Positions 34,332 through 43,106 of a stretch of DNA of 64,000 nucleotides are shown piece after piece. Source of the stretch: NORP233 sp050186825. GTDB lineage: Bacteria > Planctomycetota > J058. The stretch lies in contig JBFWYD010000037.1 of assembly GCA_050186825.1 (NCBI GenBank), forward strand, positions 37,430-101,429, in the 5' to 3' direction. The position numbers were made by a program, and so were the translations under genes. The notes under the pieces are model-generated. The model saw nothing but the letters and a program-made list of their open reading frames with translations, was not told the DNA's origin and made no database searches. The first letter of the stretch is position 1. Every line of letters begins with the position of its first letter.

Positions 34332-34816
34332 GTGCGCCCGAGATAGACACAGGTCCATGGCCGCGGCTCGAGCTCCAGCGCCCGCGAAAGCGCCCTCTCG
34401 GCTTCCCGCAGGCGGCCGCGTTCGAACTGGATCCCGCCGAGACACACGAGCAGGACGACGGGCAGGATCGCGGGCGGGCGGGTCTGGCCGGGGTGCTTCG
34501 CGCGCCAGTCGTCCCAGATCCGACCCAGGTAGACGAACAGACGGAGCGCCATGTCCGGGATGACGGTGCTCTGGGCCTCCACGAGCACGTAGACGAAGGC
34601 CTTGCCCTCGCCGCGCAGGGGCACGAGGTAGAGGAGGTCGGTCAGGCGCTCGCTGAGGTCTGGGTCGACGAAGGTGCCGCGCTCGAGCTCCAGGGCGGCC
34701 AGGTCGAGGACCGCGGTCAGCTCGGCGGGGAGCACCGAGGCGAGGTAGGGGGCCGCCGTGTCGGGACGCGAGAAGACGCGCTTGACCAGGGCATCGTGGG
34801 GGCTGGGCTGCGGCAC
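34301..34816 (-). pseudogene. Rpn/PD-(D/E)XK nuclease remnant fused to a TPR fragment
   Basis: A 171-residue frame from GTG (34814-34816). Residues 1 to about 123 are the Rpn / transposase_31-type core: SPHDALVKRVFSRPDTAAPYL, the active-site-like DLLYLVPL and VEAQS, and PPAILPVVL. In intact family members a YHG-type motif and about 150 more residues follow. Here the frame switches instead to LGGIQFERGRLREAERALSR, a TPR-like helix pair, and then ends in RASAP. The last ten codons or so lie inside repeat copy C. I read this as a chimeric truncation made by rearrangement next to the repeat. The catalytic residues look intact, so residual activity cannot be excluded. Confidence 0.7.
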
Positions 34817-34929
34817 GATCAGAACCCTAACGCGATGCGCCGACAGGCCGGGGCGGGCGCGGGCGGGCGGCGGGCGCGGCCCCGCTGACCGCCTGGCTGT
34901 CGGGCGTCGGCGGGGTGCGCTAGAACAGG

Positions 34930-34950
34930 GCGCTCCACCGAAGGGAGCGC
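34930..34950 (+). promoter_or_regulatory. Hairpin occluding the guaB ribosome binding site
   Basis: GCGCTCC (34930-34936) pairs perfectly with GGAGCGC (34944-34950), loop ACCGAAG. The Shine-Dalgarno GGGAG at 34943-34947 is in the 3' arm, 8 bases before the guaB ATG. Folding would hide the ribosome binding site. This may set or control guaB translation; it is not a recognised purine riboswitch. Confidence 0.45.
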
Positions 34951-34955
34951 TCCCC

Positions 34956-36470
34956 ATGGCAGAGCTGGACGGCATCTCCGCGCGCGAGCTGATGGAGCCC
35001 GGCCGCGGGATCAGCTACGACGACTTCATCCTCTTGCCGGGGCACATCGACTTCCACCACCAGGAGGTCGACCTCTCGACGCAGCTCTCGCGGCGGATCA
35101 AGCTCGCGCTGCCCTTCGTGTCCTCGCCCATGGACACGGTCACCGAGCACCAGATGGCGATCAAGCTGGCCCTGCTCGGCGGGCTGGGGGTCGTCCACTA
35201 CAACAACTCGGTCGAGCAGCAGGCGGAGCAGGTCCGCAAGGTCAAGCGCTACGAGAACGGCTTCATCACCGCGCCGGTGGTGCTCGGGCCGGACGCCACG
35301 CTCGCGGACGTGGACGCGATCAAGCACCACCACGGCTTCTCCGGGATCCCGATCACCGAGGGCGGCAAGATCGACGGGAAGCTGATCGGGATCGTCACCA
35401 ACCGCGACATCGAGTTCGAGCCCGACCGCTCGCGCCCGCTGCGCGAGGTCATGACCACCGACCTCGTGACCGCGCGCGACGGGATCACCCTGCCCGACGC
35501 CAACGCGCTCCTGCGCAAGAGCAAGAAGGGCAAGCTGCCGATCGTCGACGCCCAGGGGCGGCTGGTCAGCCTGGTCTCGCGCCGCGACCTGCTCAAGAAC
35601 CGCGACTACCCGGACGCGATCAAGAACGCGCGCAAGCAGCTGCGCGTGGGGGCGGCCGTCTCGACCCGCGACGAGGACCGCGAGCGGGTCACCGCCCTGG
35701 TCGAGGCCGGCGTGGACCTGATCGTGATCGACGCCGCCCAGGGCGACTCGATCTACGAGCTGCGCCTGCTGGAGTGGATCAAGAAGGAGTACGGCGACCA
35801 GACCGACGTGATGGGCGGCAACGTGGTCACGCGCGCCCAGTGCCAGCGCCTGATCGCGGCCGGCGCGGACGGGCTCCGGATCGGCATGGGGCCGGGCTCG
35901 ATCTGCACCACCCAGGGGACCATGGCCGTGGGCCGCGCCCAGGCCACCGCGGTGTTCAACTCGGCCGCGGCGGCCCGCGAGCAGGGGATCCCGATCCTGG
36001 CCGACGGCGGCGTGAGCCAGATCGGCCACATCGCCAAGGCGCTCGCCCTCGGCGCGGGCGCCGTGATGATGGGCTTCATGTTCGCGGGCACCGAGGAGTG
36101 CCCGGGCGAGTACTTCTACGAGAACGGGATCCGGCTCAAGCGCTACCGCGGCATGGCCTCGCTCGAGGCCATGGCCGCCGGCGGCGACAAGCGCTACATG
36201 ACCCGCGCCGACGACCGCAAGGTCAAGGTCGCCCAGGGCGTGTCGGGCGCCGTGCTCGACAAGGGCCCGCTCGACCTCTACGTGCCCTACCTGATCCAGG
36301 GGCTGCGCCAGTCGCTCCAGGACATGGGCGTGCGCGGCGTGCGCGAGCTGCACGAGGCGCTCGTGAACGAGACCCTGCGCTTCGAGCACCGCAGCCACGC
36401 GGCCCAGATCGAGGGCGGCGTCCACGGCCTCCACTCCTGGAAGGACTCCGGGCTGGGGATGCGCGGCTAA
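34956..36470 (+). CDS. guaB: IMP dehydrogenase, eukaryote-like type
   Basis: A 504-residue enzyme converting IMP to XMP, the first committed step to GMP. It has SYDDFILLPG, SSPMDTVTEHQMAI, a CBS pair at about 110-220 (GIPITEGG, LIGIVTNRDIEF), the catalytic loop GPGSICTTQ with Cys317, and the flap region. The sequence resembles eukaryotic IMPDH more than E. coli GuaB: GEYFYENGIRLKRYRGMASL, KVKVAQGVSGAVLDKG, VPYLIQGLRQSLQD and the ending HAAQIEGGVHGLHS. The ATG was chosen because the extended frame upstream is not family-like. Element copy B begins two bases after its TAA stop. Confidence 0.97.
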   Translation: MAELDGISARELMEPGRGISYDDFILLPGHIDFHHQEVDLSTQLSRRIKLALPFVSSPMDTVTEHQMAIKLALLGGLGVVHYNNSVEQQAEQVRKVKRYENGFITAPVVLGPDATLADVDAIKHHHGFSGIPITEGGKIDGKLIGIVTNRDIEFEPDRSRPLREVMTTDLVTARDGITLPDANALLRKSKKGKLPIVDAQGRLVSLVSRRDLLKNRDYPDAIKNARKQLRVGAAVSTRDEDRERVTALVEAGVDLIVIDAAQGDSIYELRLLEWIKKEYGDQTDVMGGNVVTRAQCQRLIAAGADGLRIGMGPGSICTTQGTMAVGRAQATAVFNSAAAAREQGIPILADGGVSQIGHIAKALALGAGAVMMGFMFAGTEECPGEYFYENGIRLKRYRGMASLEAMAAGGDKRYMTRADDRKVKVAQGVSGAVLDKGPLDLYVPYLIQGLRQSLQDMGVRGVRELHEALVNETLRFEHRSHAAQIEGGVHGLHSWKDSGLGMRG

Positions 36471-36471
36471 C

Positions 36472-36779
36472 CGCCAGACCACGATTCCGAGGGGTCACGA
36501 TCGAGCGCGTCTCGCGCATTCGAGCCCCAGGGATGTGACCCCTCGGAATCGTGCTCTGGCGGCTGAAGAGGTGTGACTCCCCAGTGGTCCGGGGCGGCAA
36601 TCCAGGCCCAAGGCTGCCTGCGAGCGGCTCAATAGCCCGCGCTCTTGCTGACGCCCCTCGCAGCCGCGCCTTGGTGACGGGCTGACGCCGTTCGGCTGGG
36701 GCGCCTTGGCAGAGGAATCTTGGCTGGCGCCTCTGGCCTGAGCGCCACGGCGCAACCACCGACGAAGGTGGCCTTCCGT
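36472..36779 (+). repeat. Stop-abutting hairpin element, copy B
   Basis: Arms 36472-36498 and 36535-36561 match at 26 of 27 positions, with a 36-nt loop, the same loop length as copy A. Stem position 14 is T paired with A where copy A has C paired with G, a compensatory change. Three small hairpin motifs start at 36647, 36681 and 36723, at nearly the same spacing as in copy A. The whole 308-base segment aligns with copy A. About 180 bases of unexplained sequence follow before the next gene. Confidence 0.88.
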
Positions 36780-36960
36780 TTCGCCGGCTCCGCCCGCTGA
36801 CGCGGCCTACGTACGCGCCAGGGTCGGCAGACCTCGGCTCGTTCGGGGGAGAGTCCCGCCTGCGTGACAGGTGCGTCCCAGGCATTGGACGGGGTCCCCT
36901 CGCGCGCGAGACTTCCAGCGCGCGGGGGCCCGCGGCTCCCGCTTTGCACCAGGGGGCGAC

Positions 36961-38238
36961 GTGAACGACACGACTCCGGACGTGGCCCCCGAGGCGGGCG
37001 CCACTCCTGCCGCTGCGCCTGCGCCCGCCGCGCGGCCCGCGCCGCCGCCGCCCGTCAGACCGCGGATCCAGCGCGCCGGCCCGCTGCGCTGGGTCGTGCG
37101 CCTGGGCGTGCTCGCGGCCCTGATCGGCGGCGGGGTCCTGCTGCGCAAGACCGTGTTCGCGCCGGCGCCGATCGAGGTGCGCGTGGCCGTGGTCGAGCGC
37201 GGCGCCGTCGAGTCGAGCGTCACGAACTCGCGCGCCGGCACCGTGCGCGCCCGCCGCCGCGCGCGGCTCTCGCCCGAGACCGGCGGGCGCGTGGTCGAGC
37301 TCCCCTTCCGCAAGGGGGACCGCGTCACGCAGGGCGCCGTGCTGATGCGCCTCGACGACGCCACGCCGCGGGCGCAGCTCGCGGCCGCCAAGCAGGCCGT
37401 GCTCGTGGCCGAGGCCCGCCAGCAGGAGGCCGAGGCCACCGCCGTGCGCGCCGAGAAGGAGCTGGCCCGGAACCAGAGCCTGGCCCGCACGGGGATCGTG
37501 ACGCCCGACCAGATCGAGCTGCTCCAGAGCCGCGCCGACGCGGCCCGCGCGGCCGTGGCCAGCGCGGCCGCCGCGATCGAGCAGGCCCGGGCCGGGGTCA
37601 AGGTGACCGAGGCCGAGCTGGCCAAGTACACCCTCGTGGCCCCCTTCAGCGGGATCCTGGCCGAGCTGAGCGCCGAGCTCGGCGAGTGGGTCACGCCTTC
37701 GCCGCCGGCCCTGCCCGTGCCGAGCGTGATCGACCTGCTCGATCCGACCTCGATCTACGTGAGCGCCCCCATGGACGAGGTCGACTCGGCCGTGATCCAG
37801 GCCGGGCTCACGGCGCGGGCCAGCCTCGACCCCTTCCCCGGGCGCAGCTTCCCGGCGCGCGTGGTGCGCGTGGCCGCCTTCGTGCTCGACGTCGAGGCCC
37901 AGAACCGCACGGTCGAGGTCGAGGTCGAGCTGAACGACCCCAGCCAGGCCGCGCGCTTGCTCCCGGGGACCTCGGCCGACGTGGAGATCGTGCTCGCGAC
38001 CCACCCCGGCGTGCTGAGGGTCCCGGCCGCCGCCCTGATCGAGGGCAAGCGCGTGCTCGTGGTCGAGGAAGGCGGGGTGCTCGCCTCGCGGGCGGTGAAG
38101 GTCGGGATCAAGAACTGGGACTTCGCCGAGGTCCTCGAGGGCCTGCGCGAAGGGGAGCGGGTCGTGGTCAGCCTGGGTCAGCAGGGCCTGGAGCCCGGCG
38201 CCGTGGTCGCTGTCACGAGCGGGGCCGCGACGCGGTGA
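36961..38238 (+). CDS. MacA/RND-type periplasmic efflux adaptor
   Basis: A 425-residue membrane-fusion protein from GTG, with GGGGG upstream. The N-terminal cytoplasmic stretch is Pro/Ala-rich, then one helix at 43-63 (RWVVRLGVLAALIGGGVLL). Next come barrel-sandwich half (RARLSPETGGRVVELPFRKG), a coiled-coil hairpin (AKQAVLVAEARQQEAEATA to AAAIEQARAGVKVTEAEL), the second lipoyl half (LVAPFSGILAELSAELGEWV) and beta-barrel domain. It links an inner-membrane transporter to the outer membrane. The ABC ATPase and two permeases downstream are its partners, though a 523-base repeat-rich gap separates them. Confidence 0.92.
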   Translation: MNDTTPDVAPEAGATPAAAPAPAARPAPPPPVRPRIQRAGPLRWVVRLGVLAALIGGGVLLRKTVFAPAPIEVRVAVVERGAVESSVTNSRAGTVRARRRARLSPETGGRVVELPFRKGDRVTQGAVLMRLDDATPRAQLAAAKQAVLVAEARQQEAEATAVRAEKELARNQSLARTGIVTPDQIELLQSRADAARAAVASAAAAIEQARAGVKVTEAELAKYTLVAPFSGILAELSAELGEWVTPSPPALPVPSVIDLLDPTSIYVSAPMDEVDSAVIQAGLTARASLDPFPGRSFPARVVRVAAFVLDVEAQNRTVEVEVELNDPSQAARLLPGTSADVEIVLATHPGVLRVPAAALIEGKRVLVVEEGGVLASRAVKVGIKNWDFAEVLEGLREGERVVVSLGQQGLEPGAVVAVTSGAATR

Positions 38239-38284
38239 GGGGGATGAGAGAGCACGGACCGGAGACCTGGAACGGCGAGTCGGG

Positions 38285-38390
38285 ATCGGACCTCGGACTC
38301 GGACTCGGACTCGTACCTCGGACTCGGACCTCGGTCTCGGTCTCGGACTCGGACTCGGTCTCGGACTCGGACTCGGACTCGGACTCGGAG
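38285..38390. repeat. CTCGGA hexanucleotide array
   Basis: About 17 imperfect copies of CTCGGA with CTCGGT and CTCGTA variants. Length changes would alter spacing between the adaptor gene and the ATPase gene. No ribosome binding site or gene depends on it directly. Confidence 0.85.
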
Positions 38391-38412
38391 ATGGCCCCTC
38401 GCTCACACGGGA

Positions 38413-38635
38413 CGATCTCCGCGATCTCTGCGATCTCTGCGCTGATTACCAACGCTGTCGCAGGCCCTCGCGAATGCGGGCTCGGACCCCGCTCTCGTGA
38501 GTCTCTGGAGTCGGGCGGGATCGGAGCCGGTTTCGGAGACCGCGGATCCGCGAGCAGATGGCTCCGCAGCGATCGCAGCAGGAGCTGCGCGGGCGTTGGA
38601 GATCAGCGCAGAGATCGCAGAGGCCGCGGAGATCG
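38413..38635. repeat. 43-bp inverted repeat, 137-nt spacer
   Basis: The left arm (38413-38455) and the reverse complement of the right arm (38593-38635) match at 39 of 43 positions without gaps. Each arm is itself internally repetitive (GCGATCTCT units). It may be a large cruciform or RNA hairpin, or the ends of a small inverted-repeat element. Confidence 0.8.
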
Positions 38636-38761
38636 CCAGGGACGAGCGGCGGCGCTTCTCCGCAGCGGGATCGGAGCTAGCGGCAGAGACAACGGGCACG
38701 GGCACGAGGTTCCTTCCTACTCCGGTCGTCGCGCAATGACGCCGCGTGTCGAGGTCGTGGC

Positions 38762-39619
38762 GTGATCGAGCTCCGCGAGGTGTGGAGGACCTACGTGATG
38801 GGCGGGGAGCAGCTCCACGCCCTGGCCGGCGTCGACGAGCGGATCGGGGCCGGCGAGCACGTCGCGATCATGGGGCCCTCGGGCTCGGGCAAGTCGACCC
38901 TGCTGAACCTGATCGGCTGCCTGGACCGGCCGACGGCGGGGACCTACCTGCTGGACGGCGTGGACGTGAACGGGCTCGACGACGACCAGCTCTCGCGGTT
39001 GCGCGGCGAGCAGCTCGGCTTCGTGTTCCAGGCCTATCACCTCGTGCCGCGGTTGACCTCCCTGGCCAACGTCGAGCTGCCGCTGCTGCTCGCGGGGGTG
39101 CCGCGCGGCGAGCGGCGGGCGCGGGCCGCGGCCGCCCTGGAGGCGGTCGGGCTGGCGGATCGCCTCGACCACCGCCCGGCCGAGCTCTCGGGCGGGCAGC
39201 GGCAGCGGGTGGCGATCGCCCGGGCCACGGCCATGGGGCCGCGGATCCTGCTCGCGGACGAGCCGACCGGGAACCTGGACTCGGTCGCGGGCGCCCAGGT
39301 GCTCGACCTGCTCGGGCGGCTGCACCGCCAGGGGCTGACGCTGGTGGTCGTGACCCACGACCCGGCGGTGGCGCGGCGCGCGGACCGGGTGCTGGTGCTG
39401 GTGGACGGGCGGATCGCGCATCGCCTGCGCGGCGACGAGCTGAGCGGCCTGGACGCCGTGCTGCACCCCGGCGCCTCCCCCAGCTCGGGGCCCGCGCGCC
39501 CGGGGCCGGCGAGCCCGGGGCCGGCGACCCCGGACGCGGCGGGCGCGGACGCGCCGACCTCGGGGGCGGCGAGCCCGGGCCCGGCGAGCTCGGGGCAGGC
39601 GAGCTCGGGGGAGGGCTGA
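38762..39619 (+). CDS. MacB-type ABC transporter ATPase
   Basis: A 285-residue ATPase: Walker A GPSGSGKST at 38-46, Q-loop FVFQAYHLVPRLT, signature LSGGQ at 142-146, Walker B ILLADEPTGNLDS, and the H-loop in VVTHDP. It belongs to the LolD/MacB/FtsE family that energises FtsX-type permeases. Unusual: after about residue 235 a low-complexity tail of Pro, Gly, Ala and Ser (GASPSSGPARPGPASPGPAT and onward) is added, encoded by GC-rich repeats. It starts with GTG and is followed after 4 bases by the first permease. Confidence 0.95.
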   Translation: MIELREVWRTYVMGGEQLHALAGVDERIGAGEHVAIMGPSGSGKSTLLNLIGCLDRPTAGTYLLDGVDVNGLDDDQLSRLRGEQLGFVFQAYHLVPRLTSLANVELPLLLAGVPRGERRARAAAALEAVGLADRLDHRPAELSGGQRQRVAIARATAMGPRILLADEPTGNLDSVAGAQVLDLLGRLHRQGLTLVVVTHDPAVARRADRVLVLVDGRIAHRLRGDELSGLDAVLHPGASPSSGPARPGPASPGPATPDAAGADAPTSGAASPGPASSGQASSGEG

Positions 39620-39623
39620 GCGC

Positions 39624-40832
39624 GTGGGCCTCCTCGACCTGCTCCAGCTCTCGGGGACGGCGCTCACGGGGCATCGCCTGCGCACGCTCCTGAGCCTGCT
39701 CGGGGTCGCGATCGGGGTCGCGGCGGTGGTGCTCCTGACCAGCCTGGGCGAGGGCGCGCGCCGCTACGTGATCGGACAGTTCGAGGAGCTGGGGGCGGAC
39801 CTCCTGATCGTGATCCCGGGCAAGACCGAGACCGCGGGCGCGCTCCCGGGGATCGGCAAGCCGCCCCACGACCTGACCCTGCTCGACGCCGAGGCGATCG
39901 CGCGGCGCGTCCCGCAGGTGCGGCTGGTGGTCCCGGTCGTGGCCGGGACCGAGACGGTCAGCTCTCGCGATCGCTCGCGCAAGGTGTTCGTGATCGGGGC
40001 GACCAGCGACTTCCTCCAGGTGCGCCGCCTGCGCGTGGCCACCGGCAGCTTCCTCCCGCCGCTCGAGGCCGAGCGGGCCATGCCCGTGGTCGTGCTCGGG
40101 GACACCGTCGCCCGCGAGCTGTTCGGGCACCCCGAGCAGGCGGTGGGCGAGGTGGTGCGCGTGGGGGACTGGCGGCTGCGCGTGCTCGGCGTGCTGGCCG
40201 CGCGCGGGACGCACATGGGCATGGACACGGGCGACCTGGTCGTGATGCCGGTCGGGCTGGGCATGAAGATGTTCGATCGGCGCTCGCTGTTCCGCGTGCT
40301 GTGCGACGTGCAGCCGGGCGCCAGCCTCGAGCGCGCGCGCGACAACGTGCTCTCCCTCCTGCGCGAGCGCCACGACGGCGAGGAGGACGTGACCGCGCTG
40401 ACCCAGGACGCGCTGGTGGGCTCCTTCTCGGCGATCCTGACCGCGCTGACCGCGGCCCTGGCCGGGATCGCCGCGATCTCGCTCACGGTGGCCGGGCTCG
40501 GGATCATGAACGTGATGCTCGTCTCGGTCAGCGAGCGCACCGCCGAGGTCGGGCTGCTCAAGGCGCTGGGCGCGACCAGCGGCCAGGTCCAGGCCGTGTT
40601 CCTGACCGAGGCCGTGCTGCTCTCGACCGCGGGCGGGGTGGTCGGGCTGGCGTTCGCGCTCGCGACCGTGACCGTGGTCGGCTGGGTCTACCCCGGCTTC
40701 TCGCTCTGGCCGCCGGCCTGGGCGATCGCGGCCGCGCTGCTGATCTCCATGGGCGCCGGCGTGGTGTTCGGCGTGCTGCCCGCCCGCCGCGCCACGCGCC
40801 TCGACCCCGTGGCCGCCCTGGGGAGGCGCTAG
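39624..40832 (+). CDS. MacB/FtsX-type ABC permease
   Basis: A 402-residue permease with an N-terminal helix (LRTLLSLLGVAIGVAAVVLL), a large periplasmic domain (MacB_PCD; EELGADLLIVIPGKTETAG) and three C-terminal helices in the FtsX domain (AGIAAISLTVAGLGIMNVML, SERTAEVGLLKALGAT). It ends in the typical PARRATRLDPVAALGRR. It starts with GTG. It pairs with the next, similar permease to form a heterodimer. Confidence 0.94.
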   Translation: MGLLDLLQLSGTALTGHRLRTLLSLLGVAIGVAAVVLLTSLGEGARRYVIGQFEELGADLLIVIPGKTETAGALPGIGKPPHDLTLLDAEAIARRVPQVRLVVPVVAGTETVSSRDRSRKVFVIGATSDFLQVRRLRVATGSFLPPLEAERAMPVVVLGDTVARELFGHPEQAVGEVVRVGDWRLRVLGVLAARGTHMGMDTGDLVVMPVGLGMKMFDRRSLFRVLCDVQPGASLERARDNVLSLLRERHDGEEDVTALTQDALVGSFSAILTALTAALAGIAAISLTVAGLGIMNVMLVSVSERTAEVGLLKALGATSGQVQAVFLTEAVLLSTAGGVVGLAFALATVTVVGWVYPGFSLWPPAWAIAAALLISMGAGVVFGVLPARRATRLDPVAALGRR

Positions 40833-42034
40833 TGACCGCCGCCGACCTGCTCGCCTTCTGCGGCGGCGCGGTGTGGGCGCACCGGCTGCGCTCGGCCCTC
40901 TCGGCGTTGGGGATCGCGATCGGGATCGCGGCCGTGACGCTCCTGACCGGGATCGGCGAGGGGACGCGCCGCTACGTGCTCAAGGAGTTCATGCAGTTCG
41001 GCACGAACATCCTCGCGATCAACCCGGGCAAGACCGAGACGACGGGGCTGCCCGGCGTGGTCGGCGGGACCACGCATCCGCTCACGATCGAGGACGCGCT
41101 CGCGCTCGAGCGCGTCCCGGGCGTGGCGGACGTGATGCCCTTCGCAGTGGGCCAGGCTCGGGTCGAGGCGGGCAACCTCGGGCGCAGCGTCTACGTCTAC
41201 GGCGTGACCGCGAGCATGCCGGCGCTGTGGCGCTTCGAGGTCCGCCTGGGCAGCTTCGTCCCGCCCGGCGACCCGCGCCGCGGCGCCGCGGTGGCCGTGC
41301 TCGGGCCGACCCTGGCGCGCGAGCTGTTCAAGGACCAGAGCGCCCTGGGCGAGTTCGTGCGCGTGGGCGGGACGCGCCTGCGCGTGATCGGGGTCCTGTC
41401 CTCCAAGGGCCGCGTGCTCGGCCTGGACATGGACGACGCGGTCTACGTGCCGGTCGCCACCGCGATGCGCCTCTTCAACCAGGACGAGCTCCAGGAGATC
41501 GACGTGACCTTCGTCCACGAGGGCATGGTCGACGCGGTGGTGGGCGGGATCGAGCGCCGCCTGGCCGAGCGGCACCGCGGCGAGGTGGACTTCACGATCA
41601 CCACCCAGACCTCGATGCTCGAGGTGCTGGGCAAGGTGATGCGCGTGATCACCGCGGCCATGGGCGCGATCGGCGGGATCTCGCTCCTGGTCGGCGCGAT
41701 CGGGATCCTGACCACCATGTGGATCGCGGTCGGCGAGCGCACCCAGGAGATCGGCCTGCTCCGCTCGCTGGGCGCCACCGGCCGGCAGGTGCTGCTCCTG
41801 TTCCTGGGCGAGTCGGTGATCCTCTCGCTCCTGGGCGGCCTGGCCGGGCTCGCGATCGGCGCCGGCCTGGCGCTGGTCCTGCGCCTGGTCCTCCCCGGCC
41901 TGCCGCTCACGATCGCGCCGGGCTTCGTGCTGGCGGCGGTCGGCGTGAGCGTGGCCACGGGCCTGCTCGCGGGCGTGCTCCCGGCGCGCCGGGCGTCCCG
42001 GCTCGACCCGATCGAGGCCCTGCGCACCGAGTAG
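40832..42034 (+). CDS. MacB/FtsX-type ABC permease, second subunit
   Basis: A 400-residue paralogue of the upstream permease: helix SALSALGIAIGIAAVTLLTG, periplasmic domain (FMQFGTNILAINPGKTETT), then three helices (ISLLVGAIGILTTMWIAVGE, RTQEIGLLRSLGATGRQVLL) and the end PARRASRLDPIEALRTE. The GTG start overlaps the previous TAG by one base (TAGTG). Together with the adaptor and ATPase it forms a tripartite efflux or export system; the substrate is unknown. It converges with apbE with a 10-base gap. Confidence 0.94.
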   Translation: MTAADLLAFCGGAVWAHRLRSALSALGIAIGIAAVTLLTGIGEGTRRYVLKEFMQFGTNILAINPGKTETTGLPGVVGGTTHPLTIEDALALERVPGVADVMPFAVGQARVEAGNLGRSVYVYGVTASMPALWRFEVRLGSFVPPGDPRRGAAVAVLGPTLARELFKDQSALGEFVRVGGTRLRVIGVLSSKGRVLGLDMDDAVYVPVATAMRLFNQDELQEIDVTFVHEGMVDAVVGGIERRLAERHRGEVDFTITTQTSMLEVLGKVMRVITAAMGAIGGISLLVGAIGILTTMWIAVGERTQEIGLLRSLGATGRQVLLLFLGESVILSLLGGLAGLAIGAGLALVLRLVLPGLPLTIAPGFVLAAVGVSVATGLLAGVLPARRASRLDPIEALRTE

Positions 42035-42044
42035 GAGGGCGGCC

Positions 42045-43106
42045 TCAGTTCCCGGGCGGCGCGGCCCGGCGCAGGCCCTTGGAGAAGTGGACCTTGCCGT
42101 CCAGGCCGACCAGGATCGCCTCGACCCGGGGCAGGGCGTCGATCACCTTCAGCCCCTCGACCGGGCCGAGCACGCACATCGCGGTGGCCAGGGCGTCGGC
42201 GAAGGCGGCGTCGGGGGCGGTGACCGTGGCGCTCATGCACCCTTCGCTCGGGTAGCCCGTGCGCGGGTCGAGGATGTGGTGGTAGCGCTTGCCCTCGTGC
42301 TCGAAGAAGCGCTCGTAGTCGCCCGAGGTCACCACGCACACGTTGCTGACCGGCAGGACCGCGAGCACCTTGTCGCGCTCCCGCGGATGCTTGATCGCGA
42401 TCTCCCAGGGCTGGCCGTGCTTCTTGCCGAGGGCCTTGAGGTCGCCGCCCGCGTTGACCACCGCGTGCCGGATCCCGAGCTTCATGATCAGCGCCATGGC
42501 CCGATCGACCCCGTAGCCCTTGGCGATCCCGCCCAGGCCGATCTTCGTGCCCGCCGGGAGCTCGATCGTGTCCCGCTCCGGATCGACCTTGACCTTCTGG
42601 TAGCCGACGGCGCGCAGCGCGGCGGCGACCTCCTCCTTGCTCGGCAGCTTGGGCGGCTTGGCCTTGAAGTCCCACAGCTTGCCCACGCTGTAGAAGGTCA
42701 CGTCGAAGGCGCCGTGGGTCAGCTCCGAGACCTCGAGCGAGCGCCCGATCAGGACCACCGCCTCGTGCGAGCAGCGCTGCGGCCCCTGGCCCGCCCGGTC
42801 GTTGAGGCGCGTGAGCGGCGAGGGGCGCCAGGTGGTGAACTCGTCCTCGACGCGGCGCAGCTCCGCCACCGCCTCGCGCAGCGCGCGCTCGAGCACCTCC
42901 ACGTCGGGCCCGAGCACGGTGATCTGGAGCGAGGTGCCCATCACCCCGCCCTCGAAGCTGCGCTCCTCGAGCCGCGCGGGCGCCGGCGACTCCTTGGGCG
43001 CGGGTGGGGGCGGCTGCTTGGGCGCGGGCGCGGGCGGCGCGTCCTGCCCGGGCGCCGGGGCGGCGAGCGCGAGGCCGAGGAGCAGCAGCGCCGCGCGCGC
43101 GCTCAC
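42045..43106 (-). CDS. apbE: FAD:protein FMN transferase (ApbE)
   Basis: A 353-residue exported enzyme that attaches FMN covalently to Thr residues of target flavoproteins. It has a Sec signal (ARAALLLLGLALAAPAPGQ), a Pro-rich linker, then the ApbE fold: MGTSLQITVL, VGKLWDF, KIGLGGIAKGYGVDRAM, NAGGDL, HHILDPRTGYPSEG and DALATAMCVLG. The GTG start overlaps the stop of the TlpA-like gene (GTGA), so they form an operon. No obvious flavoprotein substrate such as Nqr or Rnf is present in the window. Confidence 0.95.
   Translation of the reverse strand: MSARAALLLLGLALAAPAPGQDAPPAPAPKQPPPPAPKESPAPARLEERSFEGGVMGTSLQITVLGPDVEVLERALREAVAELRRVEDEFTTWRPSPLTRLNDRAGQGPQRCSHEAVVLIGRSLEVSELTHGAFDVTFYSVGKLWDFKAKPPKLPSKEEVAAALRAVGYQKVKVDPERDTIELPAGTKIGLGGIAKGYGVDRAMALIMKLGIRHAVVNAGGDLKALGKKHGQPWEIAIKHPRERDKVLAVLPVSNVCVVTSGDYERFFEHEGKRYHHILDPRTGYPSEGCMSATVTAPDAAFADALATAMCVLGPVEGLKVIDALPRVEAILVGLDGKVHFSKGLRRAAPPGN

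Larger units (their letters stand above)
38239..38761. other. Repeat-rich intergenic region inside an efflux operon
   Basis: No credible gene. It holds a hexanucleotide array (38285-38390) and a long inverted repeat (38413-38455 with 38593-38635). Open frames on both strands here consist of low-complexity Ser/Asp, Arg/Val or Glu/Ile repeats caused by the arrays. Its position between adaptor and ATPase genes, which are usually adjacent, suggests an insertion. Confidence 0.7.

Noticed and set aside
38239..38761. Ser/Asp- and Arg/Val-repeat open frames in the repeat-rich gap
   Set aside because: They arise from hexanucleotide arrays on both strands and have no start signal or homologous domain.
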